A stretch of DNA of 64,000 bases, from positions 120,161,379 to 120,225,378 of the forward strand of contig CM037876.1 of assembly GCA_021292165.1 (NCBI GenBank), in the 5' to 3' direction. Shown one piece after another: positions 44,780 to 56,064 of this stretch. Below the pieces are notes generated by a model, which saw nothing but the letters and a program-made list of their open reading frames with translations, did not search any database and was not told the DNA's origin. The stretch's first letter is position 1. Each line of letters opens with the position of its first letter. Both the position numbers and the translations under genes were made by a program. Origin of the DNA: Shinisaurus crocodilurus (lineage: Eukaryota > Chordata > Lepidosauria > Squamata > Shinisauridae).

Positions 44780-45219
44780 AGCCTTGCTCTTGCTGCCAGT
44801 AACTAAACCTCAGGAGTGGCAGTACAGCCCCTTAGAAATGGGAACTTTGACAAAAATATGCTGGGGTTTTTTTGCCCCACCCCTTTGCGTTTGGCCCAGC
44901 CCCTCCCCCCCACTTCTGGAATGCGGCTCCTGAGAGCCAAATTTTAATACCTCTGCTCTAGGCAGTAATTGTAATGGGGCACGGAGGGTGGGTGAAAGGC
45001 ACTTACATCTGAAACTGACAGTAGAGGTTCACTAAGTGATATGTAATTTGGCTAAGCAATATGTAATGTTTCATCTATTGTCTGTCATACTTCATTTTTA
45101 GAATATTTTTAGAATGTTGTTTTCTCGCTATAAATCGTGCAGATTTAATTGATTCGTTAACAGCTCTGAGGGGATGCTTAGTTGACTAACATAAGCAAGC
45201 AACAGCCCTAGGATTTCAT

Positions 45220-45264
45220 ATTGACTGATGTGGAGGTTAATTGGTCTCGTGTTTTCTGCTGTAG
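45220..45264 (+). promoter_or_regulatory. FN1: FN1 intron 6 3' splice region, copied from or to intron 5
   Basis: 45220-45257 is identical to 43886-43923 and runs into TTTTCTGCTGTAG at the exon 7 acceptor (AG 45263-45264). TGACTGATG (45222-45230) and TTAAT (45238-45242) are possible branch-point sequences. An ATG at 45228 is in frame with exon 7. Confidence 0.8.
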
Positions 45265-45456
45265 GAACCGCATCTGCAACCATCACAGATGTGCGAACTG
45301 CCCTCTACCAGCCTCAGCCCCAGCCTGCTCCATATGGGCACTGTGTAACTGACAACGGGATGGTGTACTCTCTGGGCATGCAATGGCTCAAGACGCAGGG
45401 GAGCCAGCATATGCTTTGTACTTGTCTGGGCAATGGAGTCAGTTGCCAGGAAACAG
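45265..45456 (+). CDS. FN1: Fibronectin exon 7: linker and type I module 6
   Basis: Residues 283-346. A proline/glutamine-rich linker ([19 protein letters not shown]) leads into FN1-6 ([20 protein letters not shown], then [16 protein letters not shown]). FN1-6 begins the gelatin/collagen-binding region. Four cysteines. Acceptor TTTTCTGCTGTAG, donor ACAG|GTATGA. 192 nt, phase 1-1. The 38 nt just before the acceptor are repeated exactly in intron 5. Confidence 0.95.
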
Positions 45457-46187
45457 GTATGAGGCACTTTTGGTGATCCTTGCTAGATAAAAGCTCCTCA
45501 GATAAAGGAAGAAGGAGACATGGGTTAAACACACATACATACAAACCTACCACTTGATGTATGTAGGGTTGACTGAGTTAGATCTTCATGGACGGTTTAT
45601 GTATACCATCGGGGAAATACACCTCAGGAGAATAGATCACACTTTAGTTGTTCCATTGTTACTATGCTTCTGCCACAGTGCAGCAGAACTGACCTGACTA
45701 GTGTCAAGGAAAGTATGCTAAGCTAGCTGGCCTAGTTGTTGGGCCATATGACTGGCCTCCATATGACTAAGGCTATGGCTCACCATATATCTAAAAGTCC
45801 ATTTCTGTGGGAATAGAACATCTAATGTGTCCAGATGTTGGAGGAGCCAAAAAGTCTCCCTGTCTGAGAAAGGGGACCCCGAGCAGCCCTTCCGTGAAGA
45901 TGCTGCCACTGCCTACCTTCCTGAAGCTCGGGTGCTATTGGTGGCTTGGTGGGACCGGCCTTGGGATAATGTTTCTCTCATCCCTCCAAGGCCAGACCAG
46001 GTGCTACAGATAGCACTCTGGCGGCATATAACACTCTTGTGCTATATAAATGCTAAGTAGTATTGTAAGACTGCTCTGGAGGAAGCTACTGTAGCTTAGT
46101 GCTGTAGTGAAATGCTCCCTGATAAGGAATATGTTGTTTGTGATTAGATGACAAGATCTTGGTACAATGTTCTGTTTTGTTTTAAAG

Positions 46188-46367
46188 TGGTGACCCAAAC
46201 TTACGGTGGCAATTCTGATGGGGAACCATGTGTCTTCCCATTCACCTACAACGGCAGGACTTTCTACTCGTGTACTTCTGAAGGCCGTACTGATGGGACA
46301 CTCTGGTGCAGCACAAGCTCAAACTTTGATGAGGAAAAGAGATACTCCTTCTGTACAGAACAAAATG
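46188..46367 (+). CDS. FN1: Fibronectin exon 8: type II module 1
   Basis: Residues 347-406: [20 protein letters not shown], then [20 protein letters not shown] and [20 protein letters not shown]. The four type II cysteines (PCVF, SCTS, WCST, FCTE) and the kringle-like YxGxxxxxC core are present. Type II modules give fibronectin its collagen affinity. Acceptor TTTTGTTTTAAAG, donor AATG|GTAAAC. 180 nt, phase 1-1. Confidence 0.96.
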
Positions 46368-46599
46368 GTAAACTTTTCAAAATGAATGCCTATTTGGGGA
46401 GAGATGCGGTGCAGGTTTTAGCAGGCTAGGAGAAACTACTGACAATGGAGGCACAGAGCTATTCATTGTAATGTGGCATTGTGCCACTGAACTCAGTAGC
46501 TGACACTTTTCTTGCGTGGGGTGTGGTGGGAATGAATTGCAAGAAACAAAAGATGCAAACAAGGTCTGGGTATGACAAAAGGAGTAGGTAGCCCCATCA

Positions 46600-46725
46600 G
46601 AGAGCCAGTTCAGCGCAGTACAGCAATTTTTGACATAAGACTAGATTCCTGTCTAGGCTCAGCTGTAGGCTTGCCAGATAGCCATGGACAAGCTAGTCAT
46701 TCCACATTCTTGGTTCTCCTTTTAC
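46600..46725. repeat. Possible old tRNA-derived (MIR-like) SINE in FN1 intron 8
   Basis: AGAGCCAGTTCAGCGCAGTACAGC then GACTAGATTCCTGTCTAGGCTC and GACAAGCTAGTCATTC resemble a diverged MIR-like layout. A TGCAATCCTA-type palindromic repeat follows at about 46808-46899. Confidence 0.35.
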
Positions 46726-47074
46726 AAAATGCCGATAGTAGTAACACAAGATGCCACTTCTTCAGTACTTTCTCAGACCATGGTAGAGTTAGGATATATA
46801 TTCACCAGTGCAATCCTAGGCACGTCTACTCAGAAGTGAGTGTCACTGAGTTCAACAGTACTTATTCCCAGGTACGTGTGTATAGGATTGCAGCCTAAGT
46901 GGTTCTCCACCCGCCCCACCTCCGTTTTAAAGTTGGCTGCTGCTTGTTCCACATTGGTGCAAAGTCCTGGGAAAACTGCATGGTCAGGGGTCAATTTTGC
47001 AGTTGCTCCATAGGAAAGAAATACATTGTTCATCAGGAATTGGAATGCTAGGAAATTATTCTCCAATTTTGAGG

Positions 47075-47076
<2 letters not shown>

Positions 47077-47120
<44 letters not shown>

Positions 47121-47280
47121 GAGTTTATAGAGTTGGAAGGAGCCTACAAGGCTATCGAGTCCAACCCCCTGCTCAATGCAGGAAACTAGAGGAGGGGTCT
47201 CCCATCCAAGTAACAACCAGGCTTGACCCTGCCTAGCTTTCCACGCTCAGACAAGCTGAGCCAGCATGAGCCACAGGCCT

Positions 47281-47308
<28 letters not shown>
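47077..47308 (-). repeat. 5S-rRNA-headed SINE, copy h, inside a (GA)n microsatellite (FN1 intron 8)
   Basis: The SINE (47124-47281) lies in reverse, from TTTATAGAGTTGGAAGG to GAGCCACAGGCCTG, with (GT)n(GA)n before it (47077-47123) and (GA)n after it (47281-47308). It therefore inserted into a GA tract. Confidence 0.88.
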
Positions 47309-47311
<3 letters not shown>

Positions 47312-49531
47312 ACTTAGAAATTGAATTGGTAGCCCAGACAAAACATCTTTATCCAGAGCCCTTTTCCTGAATGTGTCTGGCTGGCATTTTTTTCACTTTA
47401 GTCCAGTAAGACCAATGTCCATATTAGGCCTGGGGGAAATATGCCTCCTGAGTCTGATCAGTACAATGTTCTGATGTCACTCCCTAGATCCCGAATCCCC
47501 AGCCAGGTTGCCATATATAGCAGCAATCAGAACCTGCTTCTGCAAATGGGCTTGTGTAGCCTTTCCTCGCAAAGCATTTTGCCTCTGTTGGAGAATGGGA
47601 GAAAGATTTGCATTAAAACAGGCTCTCTCTGTATAGCTAAATGGCCCAAGAGGGAATGGAGCTGTTGGCCACTAATATCTTATCAAAGCAGAAACTGCCC
47701 ACCCAAATTATATTAATGGTGGTGTCATTTTTAAAAAAAAATCTATTTGCCCATTATGTGAAAGGAGCATACCCAGCAGAGCTCAAGTAGCTGAAATCAG
47801 GAATGTGTGTGAAATTCTCTTCATCTGAATCCCCCCCCCCCCCGATTTTGGAGTTCTGAATGATCTGATCTTTTGTTGTAGTTTTTCACTTTACTTCTGT
47901 TAAAGATACAATTTCTTTAGCTTTTGGTCCCCTCAGGTGAAAATTGCTTGTATGTGGCACCTGCTTTTATCCCACTCTGAGCTTTTTAAAGGATGTGCTT
48001 TTTTTTTTAGCAACTGGGAGTGGCATTGATTATAATGTTGCGATGTAAAGGACCTCATGAAAGAGGGAAAAGAAGTCCTTTAAATAGAATCATAAAAGCA
48101 CATGCGTCATTCTTTCTGACTATTTAAAACCATTAGGTTGTAATTTGGGATGTAAGTTAAGGACTTATTTAAAGTCTAACAGAGTGCTTTTGCTCTCAGG
48201 CAACCTGACCACTCCCACACCCCATTGATTTTTCACTAAATTCTATCATTTGTGAGCATATGGGTAATTTTTCTGCCACCCTGCCCTTCACTAGCAACTT
48301 ACATTTGCACTATGTTGAAGAAGATGTAATGCTAGTGAGCAAAAATGGGCTCCCTTTAAATGGGTCACGTGGAATGGGTTGGCCATTGCCTCCAGCCTAA
48401 AATAGATTTGTCTTCTGTTCTTTTTTAAAAGTGATTGAGAACAGAGATGTTGATGGGTACACATTTGCTGCTCTGTTTTTGCAGTGGTCCAGCCATCCTC
48501 TTGTTTGTTGGTCTCTAGATAGGACAATCGATGGGTCTCCCTTTCCCATTGAAAATAGAAAGCTGCATCTCTAGAACGTCAGAGAAAGAAAAGCTAGAGG
48601 TGAAGAATGGCTGTCTGGCTCAGAACTCTTGACTGGGCAGGAAGGCTTAAACTCTGAAGCAGAGTTTTGTTTTCCACATTTGCCAGCAAATGTTTTTGTC
48701 ATGCCTTTACCATACAGATGGAGGATTGCTTTTGTTTTTACAAGTCATTATATGTGTACACCACATTTGTTACATTTCTAAAATTCTTTGCAATCTTATT
48801 CCATTGCATCCTCACAACAACCCTATTAACGGTAGGCTGTTGTGAAGCTGTGGGTCAGTCTACATAAGCTCAAATGCCCCTATGTGATGTGCCCCAGCAA
48901 ACCCCTGGGAATGCAGTAGCAGAGGGAACAGAATGTACAACCTGTCCCATCTCTAGATATAATTACAACTTTCAGCAGTAATTCCTGTGAATATCGCACA
49001 TTGGAAAAGAGATGGTAAAAATCACTGCTGGGTAGCTAACGCTTTATCTGGAAGTGCAGGAAAAACAAACAGGGAGGCACCAATTGCAGGAAAAGGAAGT
49101 GGGGGGTGGAAATGTCCAGGTGTACCGGAAAAGATTTATTTAGGCCCAGTGTGTTTCAAAATGAATCCTCCTTTGGGGGCACTCTTGAATGACAGTTCTC
49201 AACCTGGTATAAAATCATGGTTGTAATTTGTGTCTTGTGTTGCTTTATCTGGAGATGCACCAAGTCACAAGTTACAGTTTCCATACAATTGTGGGCATGT
49301 GCTTAGCTGAGGTAGCTCCAGCTGTGTTGAGTGGAGGTGCTTTGTACTCTGTGTGTGTGTGAGAACCTGCCCTGAGATAATAAGACTGTGCAGAATACAG
49401 TGTTTAGCTGGGATTCAAAACCAGGCCCCTCAAGATCCAAGGCAAGCACTCTGTATTGGACTGGATTGCTATATATTCATTTTCAAACATGTCCTTGTCC
49501 CAGATATTATGATAAGGTGTTATGGAGCTGA

Positions 49532-49792
<261 letters not shown>

Positions 49793-50209
49793 TGAAATAT
49801 ATCTTCAGTGAGAGTCCCATGCAAAGACATCTGGCTTGCTTGTTGCCCTATAATTCTTTGGGGATTATGAAGTGATATTCTGTATTAACATTAATTAAGA
49901 CTCAACAGCTGTCTGTAAAGTTAGGTGCTGCCTATAAAGATTAACGTAAATGAAATTCAGCCAAGATTTCATTCAAATCCTTCAGGAGTCCAGCTTTCTC
50001 TTAATTCAAATTTAGAATGCAAGATTCAAAGTAGCTGCAAATCCAAACTGAATTTTCTTCCCCAAATAAATGGAAATTCACATTTGATGCGCTTGGGTGA
50101 AAACAGCTGTTCATTACAACTTCAGCAAACACATCACTACCAAAACTCTGGTGTAAAGCCAGAATAAATATTCATGGGAGATTGCCTTGTTATTTTGCTT
50201 AGTATAAAG

Positions 50210-51067
50210 CATGGCATAAACGAAGCATGGGGGTGCTCCTGGACTCCGAACTGTCACTGGAGTCACAAGTGGACTTGGTGACAAGGAGCGCCTTTTATCA
50301 GCTTAGGCTGATTTACCAACTACAACCCTATCTCGACAGGCAGAGCCTAGCAACAGTGATCCATGCTCTGGTAACCTCTAATTTGGACTACTGTAACACG
50401 CTCTACATGGGGCTGCCTTTGAAAACGGTCCAGAGACTTCAATTGGTTCAAAACAGGACAGCGAGGCTGGTAACAGACTGGCCAACAAGAACATATTGCG
50501 CCAGCCCTCTATGATCTACATTGGTTACCAATTGAAGTCCGGGCCCGATTCAAAGTGCTTACATTAACATTTAAAGCCCTAAACGGTTTGGGGCCAGGTT
50601 ATCTGAAGGAACGCCTCGTCCCATACGTGCCTGCCTTAACCCTGAGATCATCTTCGGAGGCCCTTCTGAGAGTTCCCCCTCCAAAAGAAGCTAGGAGGGT
50701 GGCCACTAGGGGAAGGCCCTTCTCAGTTGTGGCCTCCTATCTTTGGAATCTGCTCCACAAAGAGGTGCGCCAGGCGCCTACCCTCTATTCTTTCAGGCAC
50801 CAGGTGAAGACCTTTTTATTTGCCCAACATTTTAATGGTTGATTTTATTCATTTTATTATCACCACTGTACCTCTGGATTGAATTTATTTTGGCTGCTTG
50901 GTTTTATCTTGTTACATTTTAATATGTGTTTTTATATTATTATTGTTGATGTTTTTGTTTTAGTGTTGCTTTGTTTACCGCCCAGGGAGCTTTTTTGCTG
51001 ATGGATGATGAATGAATGAATGAATGAATAAATAAATAAATAAATAAATACATACATACATACATAC
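50210..51067 (+). mobile_element. L2-type LINE 3' part (FN1 intron 9)
   Basis: Two adjoining frames (50227-50514 and 50555-50842, one shift near 50500) give the L2 C-terminal region: MGVLLDSELSLESQVDLVTR, HALVTSNLDYCNTLYMGLPL, then LNGLGPGYLKERLVPYVPAL and FSVVASYLWNLLHKEVRQAP. A 3'UTR with TTTACCGCCCAGGGAGC follows, and a (GAAT)n(AAAT)n(ACAT)n tract ends at 51067. The element ends about 40 nt before exon 10. Confidence 0.9.
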
Positions 51068-51107
51068 CCCAACAAATGAACTTCAATCTTGGTTGTTCCT
51101 TCAACAG

Positions 51108-51260
51108 CTCATGAGGAAATCTGCACAACTAATGAAGGTGTTATGTACCGTGTTGGAGATGAATGGGACAAACAGCACGACATGGGCCACATGATGAGAT
51201 GCACTTGTGTGGGAAATGGTCGTGGAGAGTGGACCTGTGTTGCTTATTCCCAGCTCAGAG
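51108..51260 (+). CDS. FN1: Fibronectin exon 10: type I module 7
   Basis: Residues 466-516: [20 protein letters not shown], then [20 protein letters not shown] and [11 protein letters not shown]. Four type I cysteines, part of the gelatin-binding region. Acceptor CCTTCAACAG, donor AGAG|GTATTT. 153 nt, phase 1-1. The tail of an L2-type LINE with its microsatellite ends about 40 nt before the acceptor. Confidence 0.96.
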
Positions 51261-51904
51261 GTATTTCATTTTGCCTCTTTGATCAATTTGATGTGACCAA
51301 TTACGGTCTGTATGGTAAGGATTACCCTATAAAGCAGTCAAGATATGGTGTGGATACAAGCTAGTACATAGAGAAGGGAGTTATAGTAGGCAGTCTTCAA
51401 ATATAATAACTTCCTGTTACTGTGTAATTAGTAATCCTTGAATTAAGTGGGAATAGCCCATTGGCTTTAAAAGGAAGTGACTGAGGCTCAGCAATTATGC
51501 GGGGCATCTCTACAAAAATCCAGGGGTACAGGTATGAGTAATAATGGTCAAGGCTTTTCATTTTCTGTGGACCTCTACAGGTAGAATTTCACAAGGAAAA
51601 TCTGATGGAATTTCACAAGGAAAACCTGATGGAAAATCTCAGTTCCCGAAAACCTCAGAGAACCATCTACAGAGGCTGTGAAGCAAAATCTCCCACAAAA
51701 ATATCTCAAACTCTTATTCACGGCCTGTGCATCTTCTTGGCTTGGTTCAGACCATTTTGGCCTCTGTGTGGGGTGGGTGAGGAATGTTGTCGCTGCCAGT
51801 TTTGCGACTGTGATGGTCCTTTTCCCATTTGCCATGGCTGCGAAAATTGCAGCAGCTGTGTGTCCCGTCCCCACCTTCCCCACCCAGAGCTTGTGTGTCT
51901 ATGG

Positions 51905-52017
51905 CAGTGTTCTCCAACTGTGGGTCCCCAGATGTTTTTGGCCTACGCTATGCTGGCTGGGGCATGCTGGGAGTTTTAGGCCAAAAACATCTGAGGACCC
52001 AAGGTTGGAGAACACTG
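51905..52017. mobile_element. Palindromic hAT MITE (FN1 intron 10)
   Basis: 113 bp, CAGTGTTCTCCAACTGTGGG to GGTTGGAGAACACTG, with one arm shortened. 8-bp flank GTCTATGG / GTTTATGG. Confidence 0.85.
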
Positions 52018-53163
52018 GTTTATGGCAATCCTAGTAGGCTATTAAGCCCATGGATGGTCACACAAGCAGGCAAATCAAGCCTAAGTCTTTCAGTATACTC
52101 ACACTACAAAGGACATGCAGCCATTTCCTGGTTGCTTCCCCTACACCCATTTTCAAAACATGAGTCGGAAGCAGTAGCATTATAAGCAGTTTGAGATGTC
52201 AGGTTGATCTCCTGGCTCTCTTCTCAGATGCTGCTTCGCGCTACACTGCCTCCCTTGGAATGGCGAGTGATGTTGGCCTCCAGACCTGCTCTGTGCATTT
52301 CTCCCTGCTATCACCTATGATCTTGAAAGCCACAACTTATTTCTTGATGCCTGAGGCCCAGTAAATGAATAGAATATGTCTCCTCTGAATCTCTGAAGCA
52401 GAATAAAGTGTGCAAATGAAGTAAATGCATGCTAATTTGTATAAGCATAATCTGGGATGCTTTAGTGCAGGATCCTTTTGTTTGTACCCTTTTAGTAACA
52501 TGTAGACAAAGCCTCATTTGTTGGCTCCTGACAAATTGAAAAGCAAGTGTGGAGCATCACATGGCTGCTTTGCTCTTTTTTAGTGACATTTTAAAGGCTG
52601 CCCAAAGAGAGAGCCCTAATTTTCAGGAAAACTAGGCAGAACCTGCTATTGAAAGTTCCCTGGAGTATGGGTAGAGAAGTGCTAAGGCAGCATGAAAGGT
52701 AAATAAAACTTCAAAGCAGAGAGTACAGGCATTTGATTATCCTACATCTGGCTTACACCAGTGGATTCACATTTGGAAGAAGCTGGGGGTGGAGAAAAGA
52801 CTCCAGAGCTGTGCTGAAACTGAATATAATTTATAGGGACAGACGGCCTCCAATGTTTCTCATGAACTTTATTTAGCTCAGTAACTGCCCAACTCCCCGC
52901 ATTCACATTGCCAAAATATACGGTAGGTTGTTTTAAAGTGATCTCTCATTCTGCTTGCCCTGCGACGCCACCACTGGCTTACTACTGGGATTACCACTGG
53001 AGCCAGCATTGACATTTCTTCGATGGTAGTTCAGAATTCAAGCCTATTTTATTGCCACTAAGAGATCCAATAGTAATTCCATACATCCCAGAGGAATTTG
53101 TCTTCGAAGAATAGCACAACTTGTTCTGCTTTGGCTTTACAGGAGAGAAACTATTGAGTAGAG

Positions 53164-53299
53164 CAGCCTTCCCCAACCTGGTGCCCTCCAGATGTTTCGG
53201 ACTTCCAACCCCCATCAGTCCCCACCAGCATGGCCGATGGTCAGGGATGCTGAAAGTGTAATCCAAAGCATCTGGAGGGCACCAGGTTGGGGAAGGCTG
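53164..53299. mobile_element. Palindromic MITE (CAGCCTTCCCCAACCTGGTGC type), FN1 intron 10
   Basis: CAGCCTTCCCCAACCTGGTGC to GCACCAGGTTGGGGAAGGCTG, inverted arms about 60 bp each. Common palindromic type, distinct from the 140-bp MITE by its ends. Confidence 0.8.
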
Positions 53300-53770
53300 G
53301 ATCACAGCATTTTAATGAACATTCCGTATTGTCCATAACTATTGGGACAGTCAATCTGATGGCCAAATGTGCAAGAAAGAAGAACTGTTACTACAAAAAA
53401 CAGTGTCAGGGGAACATAATAAAATGGTGTGGGGGACTCCACAAGATTGTATGGCTTCCCCAGTCCTGCCCCCACTATCCATCCTATGTGCACAAGTTTC
53501 CCATATGTGGAAGCTTGTGGGAAGCCTATTCTGTGGAATAACCTGTTCCGTGGAATAGAATAGCCTATTCTGTGATTCTGTGGAAACCTATTCATGTAGG
53601 CTTCCTTTTTGTTGACGTCGATGCTCAACATGTGGATGTTTGGAGCATGTGTTGCCCCAAACTGGGCAACATGGAGGGTGGAGTCGGCAGTGCAGCCCCT
53701 GGTAGTCATGAAGTCCCCTGTGATTGGAGGGGGGCTACTGGATCTACTACTACATCAATCTACTTGCTTT

Positions 53771-54010
53771 AGAGAGCCAGTGTGGCATAGTGGTGAGAGT
53801 GTTGGACTGGGACCTGGGAGATCCGGGTTCTAGTCCCCGCTCAGCCATGAAACTCACTGGGTGACTTTGGGCCAGTCACTGACTCTCAGCCTAACCTACC
53901 TCACAGGGTTGTTGTGAGGATATGGAGAGGAGGAGGATTATGTAAGCCGCCTTGGGTTCCTTGCAGGAAAAAAGGCGGGTATAAATATAATAAATAAATA
54001 AATAAATAAA
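53771..54010 (+). repeat. tRNA-headed SINE (Squam1/Sauria-like), FN1 intron 10
   Basis: AGAGCCAGTGTGGCATAGTGGTGAGAG, GGGTTCTAGTCCC, CTCACAGGGTTGTTGTGAGGAT, CCTTGGGTTCCTTGCAGG, (AAAT)n. Close to consensus. Confidence 0.92.
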
Positions 54011-54428
54011 TTAGAGAAGAAACGTTGTGGAACGAGACGTCCATTAGGGTTAAATTTTTAAATGAATGAGGCTGCACCATTATATTCCTGAAGGAGATTG
54101 TATTGCAAAGTCCACGAGGACACAAAGTGAATGAATCCAGCATTCAAACAATCCCTTGCACCAACCAGTCCCTGAAATTCAGGTTGAAGGCCTGAATGGA
54201 TGTGTCCACAGCCATAGCTTGGATTTGTAGCATGCTAACTCGCCTCCACATTTCTTCTGTTTTGTACATAAGGGTTTAAGCAAGACATAAGAAAGAGCAA
54301 ATTTGTCCTGAACATGATACTCTTCATACTTAGTAGCGGTACTTTGCTCCTTGATTTTTTAACAAAAGCCTTGAAGAAATATGATAGTGTACTGACGATT
54401 GAATAAAGGTTTTTGGAGACTCCAACAT

Positions 54429-54694
54429 TTTATTTATTTATTTATTTATTTTATTTTATTTATTTATTATATTTATATCCCACCTTTTTTCCTGCAAGGA
54501 ACCCAATGCGGCTTACATAATCCTCCTCATCCTCCTCTCCATTTTATCCTCACAACAACCCTGTGAGGTAGGTTAGGCTGAGAGGCAGTGACTGGCCCAA
54601 AGTCACTCAGTGAATTTCAGGGCCAAGTGGGGACTAGAACCCAGATCTCCTGAGTCCCAGTCCAAAACTCTCACCACTATGCCACGCTGGCTCT
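54429..54694 (-). repeat. tRNA-headed SINE (Squam1/Sauria-like), FN1 intron 10
   Basis: Long (TTTA)n, CCTTTTTTCCTGCAAGGAACCC, AACAACCCTGTGAGGTAGG, head CACTATGCCACGCTGGCTCT. Opposite in direction to the copy at 53771-54010, about 420 bp away. Confidence 0.92.
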
Positions 54695-54829
54695 TTTATA
54701 GAAATTGCATATCATATAGACTTTATTTTCCATATCAGAATCTCAGTGCCGGGAAAAATACAATCTTGACTCATGGGGTATATATATTAACCTGATCCTA
54801 TACACCTGCTGAGTAGTTTTTTGTGTTAG

Positions 54830-55035
54830 TCATTGGTTTGGATCCAGTGGTGCACTTCTGCAAACAGAAGAACCCTTCCATTCATGGAAGGGGCTTGGAT
54901 CCAGCAGAAATTGGCAGATTTTGAGGGGGAAGGGGGAAATTGATGAAAATAATCTCTCCTTCCATGAGCAGGAGCTTTCTCTGGATCTATGCCCCTCTGT
55001 GAATGGAGGAACACCATTGGAACCAACCAATCATG
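54830..55035. mobile_element. Foldback element (FN1 intron 10)
   Basis: TTGGTTTGGATCCAGTGGTG...CATTGGAACCAACCAA and internal CTTCCATTCATGGAAGG pairs. Similar layout to 20951-21066. Confidence 0.5.
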
Positions 55036-55250
55036 TTTATGTGAAAATTGCCTAGGAGGCTCTCTTTTTTGAGGTGAAATACCTGTCTACATGAACTTCT
55101 GCCTCTTTGCCATACTTTGGAAAAACCTGTGCAATTTGGTCTCACAAGAGAGCATCGCTAAGTTGAGTGGGAGAACAGCATGCTCTGTTGCAGCCAGTAT
55201 TTGTTCAAAGTAATCGATGAGACAAATATTATGTTTGTCTCTTAAAACAG

Positions 55251-55379
55251 ACCAATGCATAGTCGATGGGATCACCTATGACGTTAACCAGACCTTCCAC
55301 AAACGTCATGAAGAAGGACACATGCTGAACTGTACGTGCTTTGGCCAAGGTCGAGGAAGATGGAAATGTGATCCCGTTG
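55251..55379 (+). CDS. FN1: Fibronectin exon 11: type I module 8
   Basis: Residues 517-559: [20 protein letters not shown], then [20 protein letters not shown] and DPV. Four type I cysteines. Two N-glycosylation sequons are visible, NQT and NCT, both also in mammals (NDT, NCT); glycans here are known to protect the collagen-binding region. Acceptor TTAAAACAG, donor GTTG|GTAAGT. 129 nt, phase 1-1. Confidence 0.96.
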
Positions 55380-55409
55380 GTAAGTTCATTCCTATCTGTA
55401 CTTCACTCT

Positions 55410-55410
<1 letters not shown>

Positions 55411-55461
<51 letters not shown>
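55411..55461 (+). repeat. (TG)n(GA)n microsatellite
   Basis: Simple repeats just after FN1 exon 11. Confidence 0.95.
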
Positions 55462-55488
55462 ACAGGCTTTTGCTAAACTGTAACAAGT

Positions 55489-55752
55489 ATCATAGAATCA
55501 TAGAATGGTAGAGTTGAAAGGGGCCTACAAGGCCATCGAGTCCAACCCCCCCCTCAATGCAGGAACCCAAGTCAAAGCACCCCCAACAGATGGCTGTCTA
55601 GCTGCACCTTGAATGCCTCCAGTGTTGGAGAGCCCACTACCTCCCTAGGTAGTTGGTTCTATTGGCGTATTGCTCTAACAGTCAGGAAATTTTTCCTGAT
55701 GTCCAGGTGGAATCTGGCTTCCTGTAAATTGAGCCCATTATTCCGTGTAGGG
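55489..55752 (-). mobile_element. CR1 LINE 3' fragment (FN1 intron 11)
   Basis: Reverse copy beginning with CATAGAATCATAGAATGG and ending at GCCCATTATTCCGTGTAGGGC. Encodes the last residues of the CR1 ORF with changes. Confidence 0.92.
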
Positions 55753-56064
55753 CAAGCAGAGCTCGGGAGGTCGAGCCCGGTGGGTTCACCAGACTTCCAT
55801 CCCCCAATCAGGCTCCGCACACATCCCTATCAAAGCATCCCCTTTTAGTTCAGGCTACCCAAGTATCTTCCCCTGGCTCTGGCCAACTGGAAACCTACTA
55901 GTCATCCAGTCAGGATCAAATCTGATTCCTAGTCCTACAGCTTTATATTGTTACTGCCTTTCCCTTTCATATGCTTTCAGCCAGATTTGTGAGCTGTAGG
56001 ACAGCCAGGCAGCTGCTCTTTCCCCATGTCTATTTTTGCTCCAAGCTTCTTGTAATCCCTAGGG

